Part shown: in pieces, positions 1 to 5,087 of the stretch
How positions within the stretch are numbered: the stretch's first letter is position 1
How the letters are laid out: every line of letters begins with the position of its first letter
Source: Candidatus Iainarchaeum sp.
Lineage (GTDB): Archaea > Iainarchaeota > Iainarchaeia > Iainarchaeales > UBA10191
Assembly (NCBI GenBank): GCA_013331925.1
Contig: DUFJ01000092.1
Coordinates: forward strand, 2,582 to 8,727
DNA length: 6,146 nt
Reading direction: 5' to 3'
Translations under genes and position numbers: made by a program
Notes under the pieces: generated by a model
What the model saw: the letters and a program-made list of their open reading frames with translations, nothing else
What the model was told of the DNA's origin: nothing
Databases searched by the model: none

Positions 1-1
1 A

Positions 2-796
2 AGCGGCATTCACCCAGCAGAGTTTTTAAGGCAGGGAAAAAAAGAAGAGCTGGTGCAGGCAGTGAAGAAAGGGATTAAGGCAGTTGCGGAAAAGTTTGAA
101 GGAAAACAGGTATGGTACAGGACTTTTGACGCAAGGACTGACGAGTACAGGAACTTGCAGGGAGGAGAGGAAGAGCCAAAAGAAGACAATCCAATGCTAG
201 GATGGCATGGAATTAGAAGAGATTTAGACGAGCCAGAACTGTTGAAAGCGCAATTCCAGGCAGTAAAAGAGCTAAGGGATGAAGGAGTGAAAAACGTTGG
301 AATAATGCTGCCTTTCGTAATAAATGCTGAAGAGCTGAAAAAAGCAAAAGAGATCGCAGTGGAATGCGGATTAAAGCCTTTGGAGGAAATAGAGTTTGGG
401 ATAATGGTTGAAACTCCTGCAGCTGTCTTCATCATTGAAGAATTCATCCAGGAAGGGATTTCATTCATCAGTTTTGGAACAAACGACTTGACGCAGCTTA
501 CATTAGGAATTGACAGGAATAATGAAAGGATTCAAAAGCATTTTACAGAATTGCACTCCGCAGTTTTAAAGCAGTGCGCTTTCGCAATACAGAAATGCAA
601 GAGAAAAGGGATTGAAACAAGCATTTGCGGGCAGGCAGGAAGCAATCCAGAAATGGTGAAATGGCTCGTAAGGCTTGGGATTTCCAGCGTGTCAGCAAAC
701 ATTGACGCAGTTGAAGAAATCAGGAAAGTAGTATTGCAGGAGGAGAAAGAACTCTTGAAAAGAGCGCTGGAAAGAATGAAAAATTTGGAAGAGTGA
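2..796 (+). CDS. ppsA: Phosphoenolpyruvate synthase, C-terminal PEP-binding barrel (5' end outside window)
   Basis: The frame is open from base 2 to the TGA at 794-796 and gives 264 residues of the TIM-barrel domain of PEP synthase (pyruvate + ATP to PEP + AMP + Pi; cytosolic, gluconeogenesis). What I see: YRTFDARTDEYRNLQGGE, then DNPMLGW, NVGIMLPFV, a Glu in MVETPAA, the family signature FGTNDLTQLTLGIDRN (about residues 158-173) and ICGQAGS with the likely catalytic Cys at about residue 209. In this enzyme family that Cys acts as acid/base on the enolate, and the Asn-Asp of the signature lies in the active site. The ATP-grasp and phosphohistidine domains must lie upstream. The GTG at 53 is internal, because the homology continues in front of it. 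Odd point: the family motif GWRG reads GWHG here (His at 206-208). PPDK shares the barrel, but NPMLGW and the SIGSNDLTQ-type signature favour PEP synthase. Confidence 0.95.
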   Translation, partial: SGIHPAEFLRQGKKEELVQAVKKGIKAVAEKFEGKQVWYRTFDARTDEYRNLQGGEEEPKEDNPMLGWHGIRRDLDEPELLKAQFQAVKELRDEGVKNVGIMLPFVINAEELKKAKEIAVECGLKPLEEIEFGIMVETPAAVFIIEEFIQEGISFISFGTNDLTQLTLGIDRNNERIQKHFTELHSAVLKQCAFAIQKCKRKGIETSICGQAGSNPEMVKWLVRLGISSVSANIDAVEEIRKVVLQEEKELLKRALERMKNLEE

Positions 797-800
797 AAAA

Positions 801-1064
801 ATGGATACGGAAAATGTGGTAGTGGAAGTTGGGGAAGTTTACAACATTAAAGGGATTGGAATAGTGATTGGAGCCAAAATAATTAATGGAGTATTAAAGC
901 CAAGCATGAAGGCAAGCATTAACGGAAAGAACGCGATAGTGAGAATAATTGAAGACCGTGGATTGAAACTGCTGCAAGCAAGAACTGGAGAAAACGTTGC
1001 AGTAAACCTTTACGGAATCGAAAGGCAAGACATTCAAAAAGGCAGCCAAATCGAGTTTACATAA
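801..1064 (+). CDS. Stand-alone EF-Tu domain-2-like beta-barrel protein
   Basis: An 87-residue protein whose ATG lies four bases after the PEP synthase stop; the purine-rich GGAAGAG just before that stop may serve as its ribosome binding site. The pattern VVEVGEVYNIKGIGIVIGAKIINGVLKP, then INGKNAIVRIIED, ARTGENVAVNLYGI and DIQKGSQIEF follows the second (beta-barrel) domain of translational GTPases such as EF-Tu, SelB and IF2. There, a G-x-G-T/I-V-x-x-G core is followed by a Gly-Glu-Asn-Val-Ala turn and a closing D-I-x-K-G. No GTPase domain (no P-loop, no NKxD) is present in or next to the gene, and the length equals one barrel, so this is a free-standing domain and not a fragment with visible remains. 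In translation factors this domain contacts tRNA or the ribosome; whether the solo protein does so is unknown. Spacing suggests co-transcription with ppsA, although the functional link is not obvious. Confidence 0.8.
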   Translation: MDTENVVVEVGEVYNIKGIGIVIGAKIINGVLKPSMKASINGKNAIVRIIEDRGLKLLQARTGENVAVNLYGIERQDIQKGSQIEFT

Positions 1065-1065
1065 A

Positions 1066-1101
1066 GAAAGTTTAAAACCTTGATTTTGCACTAATTCTTT
1101 A
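1066..1101 (+). promoter_or_regulatory. Archaeal TATA-type promoter for a leaderless methyltransferase-dph2 transcript
   Basis: The gap between the barrel gene and the methyltransferase contains GAAAGTTTAAAACC: an A-rich BRE-like stretch followed by the TATA-like TTTAAAA at 1071-1077. Archaeal transcription starts about 25 bases downstream of the box centre, which here falls at about 1099-1102, on the ATG itself. The bases in front of that ATG (CTAATTCTTTA) contain no Shine-Dalgarno sequence. Together these point to a leaderless mRNA. This is inferred from spacing only. Confidence 0.6.
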
Positions 1102-2343
1102 ATGGCTGAAAAGAAAGAAAACGCGAAGCAATTTTCCCAAGGCTTTTTGCAAAGCAAAAAGGCTTTTGCAAAACTCTTTATAGGCAAGAGCATCGAGAGA
1201 GAGATACAGAAAGGCACTCGCCTAATCTATGGAACAACAATAAAGAAAACTAAAGGAGAGGCGAAAAAAGGAGAGATAGCATGGCTTGTGGACGAGAAGG
1301 GAAAGTTCATCGCGCAAGCGTTCTATAATCCAAAAAACGCTGTAATAGCGCAAATCGTAAGCTTGAAAGAGAAGGAAAAAATTGATGAAGGGTTTTTACA
1401 AAGCAAAATACTCAAGGCTAGCGCTTTCAGGAGTGAAACCCTCAAGTTAGGCACTACGCACAGGATGTTTTACGGAGAGGCTGACGGAATTCCAGGCCTC
1501 TTGATTGACAGGTTCAACAACATCTGCTCCGTGCAAATTTCCTGCCCGGGAGTAGAGATTTGGAAGCAAAAGATTGCAGAAATTTTGCTGGAAATCCAAG
1601 GAGTTGAAACAGTAGTTGAAAGGAACGATTCAAGAAATAGGGTAAAGCTTGGGCTGCCTGTAATGAAGGGAGTGATTGCAGGAAACAAGAAAACGCAAAC
1701 AATAATTGAAGAAGGAAAAGTAAAATTCGAAGTTGATGTGCTTCGTGGGCACAAAACCGGGTTTTACCTTGACCAGAGAGAGAACAGGCTAAGGCTTGCG
1801 GAATACTGCAGCGAAGGCAAGGAAATGCTTGATGTTTTCTCATACACAGGAGGATTCGGGCTTCACGCTGCTGCCAGCGGAGCAAATGTTACAATGATTG
1901 ATTTGCCCGAAGCCTTGCAGCAGGCTAGAAGGAATGCAAAGCTTAACGGCTTGGAGGACAAAATCTCTTTCATTGAAGGAAACGCTTTCGAGCAGACAGA
2001 AAAGCTTATTTCAAAAGCTGAAAAGTTTGACATTATAAGCTGTGATCCGCCGGCTTTTGTGCAAAAAAGCGAGGACTTGGAAAAGGGAAAAAAGGCCTAC
2101 CACCAAATTAATTACAACTGCTTCAAGCTAGTGAAGGATGGGGGAATTCTTGCAACAAGCTCGTGCAGCCATTTCTTGAGCGAGATGGAATTTTTGGACT
2201 TGCTTATAGCTGCTGCCGCAAACGCAGGAAAAAGAGTTTCCCTGGTTGAAAAAAGATTCCAAAGCAGGGACCATTTAACGCCGATAGCAAGCAAGAAAGG
2301 CAATTACTTAAAATGCTATTTTTTAAGAGTGGAAGATGCATGA
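1102..2343 (+). CDS. RlmI-like class I SAM-dependent rRNA methyltransferase (PUA domain + Rossmann fold)
   Basis: A 413-residue protein of the COG1092 (RlmI/YccW, YwbD) type; bacterial RlmI makes m5C in 23S rRNA. Order of parts: a Lys-rich N-terminal extension; a PUA-like RNA-binding domain (about 35-95) with GEIAWLVDEKGKFIAQAFYNPKN; the linker signature FYGEADGIPGLLIDRF (123-138); KTGFYLDQRENR (218-229); SAM-binding motif I LDVFSYTGGF (243-252); an acidic motif II Asp at 267; catalytic DPPAF (315-319); and SSCSH (353-357), whose Cys355 is the candidate nucleophile for a m5C reaction. It is slightly longer than RlmI (about 396 residues) because of the N-terminus. The ATG at 1102 fits a leaderless start. 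The stop overlaps the dph2 start as ATGA, so the two are translationally coupled. A GTTAGGCACTAC repeat word lies within codons 115-119 at a position that does not change the family length. The exact target base in this organism cannot be read from sequence. Confidence 0.93.
   Translation: MAEKKENAKQFSQGFLQSKKAFAKLFIGKSIEREIQKGTRLIYGTTIKKTKGEAKKGEIAWLVDEKGKFIAQAFYNPKNAVIAQIVSLKEKEKIDEGFLQSKILKASAFRSETLKLGTTHRMFYGEADGIPGLLIDRFNNICSVQISCPGVEIWKQKIAEILLEIQGVETVVERNDSRNRVKLGLPVMKGVIAGNKKTQTIIEEGKVKFEVDVLRGHKTGFYLDQRENRLRLAEYCSEGKEMLDVFSYTGGFGLHAAASGANVTMIDLPEALQQARRNAKLNGLEDKISFIEGNAFEQTEKLISKAEKFDIISCDPPAFVQKSEDLEKGKKAYHQINYNCFKLVKDGGILATSSCSHFLSEMEFLDLLIAAAANAGKRVSLVEKRFQSRDHLTPIASKKGNYLKCYFLRVEDA
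1446..1457 (+). repeat. Dispersed 12-mer GTTAGGCACTAC, copy 1
   Basis: An exact copy of the word that also occurs four times in dph2. It is read here as Leu-Gly-Thr-Thr (LKLGTTHRMF) inside the methyltransferase. The surrounding family motif keeps its usual length, so this copy does not add residues. Confidence 0.85.
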
Positions 2344-3440
2344 ATTTTGATTTAAAGCTTGAAGAACTTGCCAAGAAAATCAAAAGCCTGAAGAAAAAGC
2401 CAAAGCTTATTCTAGTGCAGGTGCCTGAAGGGCTGAAGGAAAGGGTTTTTGAGATTAGCGGTTTTTTGGAAAACGAGTTAGGCACTACGTTTTTGGCGGA
2501 GCACGGGAGGAAGGGAAGAAAGTTAGGCACTACAGGTTCTCCGTTAGGCACTACAATGCCTTTTTCGCAAGGCAGCAACGAGGCACTGTCTTCGCAAGCT
2601 CGACAGAGCGTGCTCCGCAATAAGCCAAAAGTCGTTGTTTCAGCAGAGCCTTGCTTTGGAGCCTGCGACCTAGCCTTAAAAGACGCAGAAATGCTCAAAG
2701 CAGACCTAATAGTGCACTTCGGGCACTTCGATTTCGGGGTTAAAAGCAAGATTCCAGTAATTTACTGGCCTTTAAGCATTGAATTTGATAGCGCAAGGCT
2801 TGTAGAAAAGATTGCATTAGCCTGTGCAGAGCAAGGTTGGAAGAGCATCGGGTTAGGCACTACAATACAGTACCTGCAAGAAGCAAAAAAGCTCGAAAAA
2901 ACCCTGCAAAAAAAAAGCATTAAAGCAACTTGCTTCCAGGTTTTAGGCTGTAATTACAAGGCCGCAAAAAAACTTGAAGCAAAAGCTGAAGGTTTTTTCT
3001 ACATCGGCTCTGGCTTGTTCCATGCCTTGGGAATGCAGTTTGCATTGGAAAAGAAAGTTCTCGTCCTGCACCCTGAAACTTTAGAGTTGAAAGAGCTTGG
3101 CGCTGAAAAAGAAAAATTTGAAAGGCAAAGGATTGCGCAAATTTCCCTTGCCAGGCAAGCCCAAAGTTTCGCTATTTTGGTTTCAACAAAGCCAGGCCAA
3201 TTCAACATAACAAATGCTTTGGAAGCAAAAAAGCTTTTGGAAGAGAACGGAAAAAAAGCAGTGATTTTTACAGCAGGCCAACTAATGCCGGAGCATTTCA
3301 CAGGCTTGAAGATTGACGCTTTTGTAAACACCGCCTGCCCTAGAATTGCGGTTGATGATTCCTCACTTTTTGGAAAGCCCGTAATAAGCTTTGAAGAGCT
3401 AAAGGCTGCGTTCGGAAATAGGCAGCCTTGGAGTTTTTAG
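2340..3440 (+). CDS. dph2: Diphthamide synthesis radical enzyme Dph2 (2-(3-amino-3-carboxypropyl)histidine synthase)
   Basis: Transfers the aminocarboxypropyl group of SAM to the target histidine of EF2, the first step of diphthamide synthesis, using a [4Fe-4S] cluster held by three Cys. From the ATG at 2340 (ATGA overlap with the methyltransferase; GGAAG a few bases before it) the protein has 366 residues. The N-terminus reads LILVQVPEGLKERVFEISGFLE. The three cluster cysteines are in EPCFGACD (Cys109), LGCNYKAA (Cys204) and NTACPRIAVDD (Cys333). Recalled positions in Pyrococcus Dph2 are 59, 163 and 287, so the spacing after the first Cys agrees while the first is displaced by about 50 residues. 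The displacement comes from an extra segment of roughly 46 residues (about 2478-2622) carrying three LGTT repeats. Other family signs: LIVHFGHFDFG, GLGTTIQYL and STKPGQFN. An upstream in-frame ATG at 2313 would lie inside the methyltransferase and is less likely. Confidence 0.93.
   Translation: MNFDLKLEELAKKIKSLKKKPKLILVQVPEGLKERVFEISGFLENELGTTFLAEHGRKGRKLGTTGSPLGTTMPFSQGSNEALSSQARQSVLRNKPKVVVSAEPCFGACDLALKDAEMLKADLIVHFGHFDFGVKSKIPVIYWPLSIEFDSARLVEKIALACAEQGWKSIGLGTTIQYLQEAKKLEKTLQKKSIKATCFQVLGCNYKAAKKLEAKAEGFFYIGSGLFHALGMQFALEKKVLVLHPETLELKELGAEKEKFERQRIAQISLARQAQSFAILVSTKPGQFNITNALEAKKLLEENGKKAVIFTAGQLMPEHFTGLKIDAFVNTACPRIAVDDSSLFGKPVISFEELKAAFGNRQPWSF
2477..2555 (+). repeat. Cluster of three GTTAGGCACTAC copies (copies 2-4) inside dph2
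   Basis: Exact copies at 2477-2488, 2522-2533 and 2543-2554, all on the plus strand and all in the frame Leu-Gly-Thr-Thr. They fall in the part of Dph2 that has no counterpart in ordinary family members, between FLENE and KPKVVVSAEPCFGACD. Spacings are 45 and 21 bases, both multiples of three, so the reading frame is kept. Confidence 0.85.
2564..2620 (+). repeat. Hairpin-like repeat segment in the Dph2 insertion
   Basis: Directly after the third clustered 12-mer comes a segment with TTCGCAA at 2564-2570 and again at 2591-2597, plus an imperfect stem. GCACTGTC (2583-2590) pairs with GACA (2602-2605) and GTGC (2610-2613), with GAGC bulged out. It is translated as SQGSNEALSSQARQSVLRN, a Ser/Gln/Arg-rich peptide unlike the rest of Dph2. 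It may be the second half of one inserted repeat element. Confidence 0.4.
2852..2864 (+). repeat. Dispersed 12-mer GTTAGGCACTAC, copy 5
   Basis: Exact copy followed by AAT, as after copy 4. It is read as Leu-Gly-Thr-Thr in IGLGTTIQYL, where Dph proteins commonly show a G-L-V-T-T-x-Q type sequence. This copy therefore sits on native positions and is not an insertion. Confidence 0.8.
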
Positions 3441-3455
3441 AAAGAAAAAAATTTC
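3441..3455 (-). terminator. Possible U-tract terminator of the minus-strand operon
   Basis: Read on the minus strand, TTTTTTTCTTT (3451-3441) begins 15 bases after the stop of the phosphatase-like gene. Archaeal termination often needs only such U-runs; no strong hairpin precedes it. Confidence 0.4.
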
Positions 3456-3466
3456 AGAACTTTGAT

Positions 3467-4177
3467 TCATGACGTCTTGGACAGGATTTTTTCAATTTTT
3501 TTAGTCACGTCAAGCTTTTTTCCTTGGTATTCCATTATTATCCTGCTGCCCTTGACATAGTACAGCCTCAATCCTTCATTGAACTTCGGAAGCCTCATGC
3601 TTGAGGCAGAAAAATCCTTTCCTGCAAGAGTTTGGTAAAGCGTTGCAACCGTGAAATCATGCGCTATTGCGTTCAAGTGAATTCCTTCAACCCCAAGCTG
3701 CCCTGCTGTCAGCAAGGTCCAGGCAAAAGACTTAACGATTCTTTCAGCAAACTTTTCAGGCAGCTCAACAGCAGACTCCGGAAGCTCGTGATTAAGCCAT
3801 TTCATTATAGTGCCTTGGACTCCGTGCTTTTGGATTTGCTCATCAATGAACGCATTGTCCTTGAAAACAATCTCCATTGCTAGTGAGGGCAGGGCTTTTC
3901 TTCCAGATCTTCCGCCAGATTTCAAAAACCCTTTCCTCAAAAGCTTTGCTGTCCTTTCGCTCCTTGGAGTCGGAGAATAATAGCCCCTTAAGAAAAAACT
4001 TTTTGGGAGAGTTCTGCCCTTGCGCAAGGCTTTTCTCTCGCCTTCTCTCGTTAAGCCGACTCTAGAATGCTCGCTTGTTGAAACTATTTTTTTCCTGCTG
4101 CTGTGCCGGTCAATTGAAAGAAGGTTATTGACTGTTAATCTTTTGCCGCGATATTGTATCATTTTCATGCTCTGCAA
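3467..4177 (-). CDS. Histidine phosphatase superfamily (phosphoglycerate-mutase-like) protein
   Basis: A 236-residue protein. Near the N-terminus it has IDRHSSR (Arg24-His25), in place of the superfamily RHG phosphohistidine motif, followed by LTREGERKA (43-50) and SPTPRSERTA (68-77), which match the L-T-x-x-G and S-x-x-x-R-x-x-Q/R-T-A motifs. The second catalytic His is probably His173 in NAIAHDFTVATLY. No signal peptide is visible, so it should act in the cytosol. Members range from sugar-phosphate mutases to phosphatases and the substrate cannot be told. It follows the UMP kinase gene after nine bases, so they share an operon. The chosen start is TTG at 4177, because GAGGAG ends five bases before it. 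ATG codons at 4168 and 4162 are alternatives with poorer spacing and would remove three or five residues. Confidence 0.78.
   Translation of the reverse strand: MQSMKMIQYRGKRLTVNNLLSIDRHSSRKKIVSTSEHSRVGLTREGERKALRKGRTLPKSFFLRGYYSPTPRSERTAKLLRKGFLKSGGRSGRKALPSLAMEIVFKDNAFIDEQIQKHGVQGTIMKWLNHELPESAVELPEKFAERIVKSFAWTLLTAGQLGVEGIHLNAIAHDFTVATLYQTLAGKDFSASSMRLPKFNEGLRLYYVKGSRIIMEYQGKKLDVTKKIEKILSKTS
3487..3502 (+). terminator. Possible U-tract terminator of the methyltransferase-dph2 operon
   Basis: Two T-runs (T6 at 3487-3492 and T7 at 3496-3502) lie 46-62 bases after the dph2 stop. They fall inside the 3' end of the convergent gene, where they are the complement of Lys codons, so the signal may be incidental. 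Confidence 0.3.
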
Positions 4178-4182
4178 AAAAA

Positions 4183-4188
4183 CTCCTC
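4183..4188 (-). promoter_or_regulatory. Shine-Dalgarno GAGGAG supporting the TTG start at 4177
   Basis: On the minus strand GAGGAG is followed by TTTTT and then TTG. It overlaps the stop codon of the preceding kinase gene (TGAGGAG), which would couple the two genes. The ATG at 4168 would be 14 bases away, too far for good pairing. Confidence 0.55.
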
Positions 4189-4972
4189 ATTCAATCCTGG
4201 TGCCTTCAAACTCCCTTCCAGAAACCGCGTTCTCAAAGTTTTCCAAATCTTCGGCTTGCAAAACAAAAGCTTTCACATTGCCTCTTTTCAGGATTTGGGC
4301 AGAAAAAACATCAAACACTGCTTCTCCTTCAGGCTCTAAATTCATTTCCAGACTCAAGTCCAAAAGTTGGTCAAAGGAAACGCTCTTCAATAATTTCTGG
4401 CGCTTTTTTTCTGAAGGGTTTTTTGCAAAAACTCCCTTAACGTCAGCCAAATTCACCAAAGTGCCTCCTAAATATTCCGCAGCCAACGCTGCTGTTGCTT
4501 CAGTGCTCAAGCCAGCAATGCTTTGCACCATAATAGGAATCCTTCCATTATCCAATGCTGAAACAGCTTCTGAAAACTCAGTGATTATTTTAGGGTGTGC
4601 TGCATCCAAGGCTTGCGCGAGCATTAGAGCGTTTGCTTTTGAAAACTGTAATGCAATCTCATCAAGCGCTGCCTTTGAAGGATTGAATTGCTTTGCGGTT
4701 TCAACAAAGTCTCTTGCAATGCTTCCCTTTCCAACCACTAGTGCAAACTTTAACCCTTGAGAATGCAACTGGCTTATTTTTTGCGAAAAATCCCTCAAAA
4801 ACCTTTCATTCAACTCTTCCCCAACAATTGCCTTTCCGCTTACTGAAACAACAAACAAGGAGCCTGAACCATAAGCCTGGCTTGCGTAATTGTAGGAATC
4901 GCTCTTGTGCTCCACACCATACTCTTTGACAGCAGTATCAAGCCTTTCCTCATCAAACAGGTTCCCGAACAA
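4187..4972 (-). CDS. pyrH: Divergent archaeal-type UMP kinase (amino acid kinase family)
   Basis: UMP kinase phosphorylates UMP to UDP in pyrimidine synthesis. Numbered from a TTG at 4972 (261 residues), the visible order is: beta-strand and phosphate loop FVVSVSGKAIV (40-50), VVGKGSIARDF (79-89), LDEIALQFSKANALML (103-118), GLSTEATAALAAEYLGG (154-170) and NLADVKGVFAKNP (174-186). These follow the archaeal PyrH pattern (VVxGGG, LDxIGIxxTRLNAxLL, TTDAVAAxLAE, TDVDGVYxxDP), but several consensus residues are changed: GGS to SGK, VVGGG to VVGKG, TTDA to STEA. A related carbamate- or amino-acid-kinase-like role is therefore possible. AAGGTG five bases upstream supports the TTG at 4972. Starts at GTG 4915 (242 residues) or TTG 4858 (223 residues, the usual UMP kinase length) are alternatives; the first 38 residues have no family counterpart. 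It is the first gene of a two-gene operon. Confidence 0.75.
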   Translation of the reverse strand: MFGNLFDEERLDTAVKEYGVEHKSDSYNYASQAYGSGSLFVVSVSGKAIVGEELNERFLRDFSQKISQLHSQGLKFALVVGKGSIARDFVETAKQFNPSKAALDEIALQFSKANALMLAQALDAAHPKIITEFSEAVSALDNGRIPIMVQSIAGLSTEATAALAAEYLGGTLVNLADVKGVFAKNPSEKKRQKLLKSVSFDQLLDLSLEMNLEPEGEAVFDVFSAQILKRGNVKAFVLQAEDLENFENAVSGREFEGTRIE

Positions 4973-4977
4973 AAAAA

Positions 4978-4983
4978 CACCTT
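4978..4983 (-). promoter_or_regulatory. Shine-Dalgarno AAGGTG deciding the kinase start (TTG at 4972)
   Basis: On the minus strand AAGGTG is followed by TTTTT and TTG, the same layout as the site before the next gene in this operon. It is a good match to the archaeal anti-SD (AGGTGA-type). The later candidates at 4915 and 4858 have no comparable site. Confidence 0.5.
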
Positions 4984-5058
4984 GTTTTAAAAAGGATTTT
5001 GGATTATTTAATCCTTTACTTATGGCCTTTTTCTTGAAGAGCTTGGCTTGAGCTTTTT

Positions 5059-5080
5059 CGCAGTTTCCTGCGCTTTTTTT
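5059..5080 (+). terminator. Terminator-like hairpin plus T7 in the aRF1 leader
   Basis: A perfect five-base stem CGCAG/CTGCG (5059-5063 with 5068-5072) with loop TTTC is followed by CTTTTTTT (5073-5080), eight bases before the aRF1 ATG. The shape is that of an intrinsic terminator. With no plus-strand gene upstream, it would act as an attenuator of aRF1 or be a chance structure. Confidence 0.4.
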
Positions 5081-5087
5081 GGTAGTG

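Larger units (their letters stand above)
4973..5087. promoter_or_regulatory. Divergent promoter region between UMP kinase and aRF1
   Basis: A 115-base non-coding stretch between two divergent genes. It centres on GGATTATTTAATCC (5001-5014), a six-base inverted repeat around an AT core that can be read as a TATA box on either strand. With the usual archaeal spacing of about 25 bases, the minus-strand start falls near 4982, just at the AAGGTG site. The plus-strand start falls near 5034, giving aRF1 a leader of about 50 bases. The short plus-strand frame from ATG 5022 stops at 5049 and is not a gene. Confidence 0.5.

Noticed and set aside
53..55. GTG at 53 as the start of the first gene
   Set aside because: PEP-synthase homology (GIHPAEFL) continues in the same frame to the left edge, so the gene begins outside the window.
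2477..2620. CRISPR array
   Set aside because: The repeated word is only 12 bases, spacings are 21-45 bases and irregular, and the segment is read through in frame as part of Dph2.
2204..2749. Minus-strand open frame across the methyltransferase-dph2 junction
   Set aside because: Both genes on the plus strand are supported by family motifs; the antisense translation is a low-complexity shadow.
4020..4760. Long plus-strand open frame antisense to the phosphatase and kinase genes
   Set aside because: It is the complement of two recognisable genes; its Ser/Phe/Lys-rich translation has no domain pattern.
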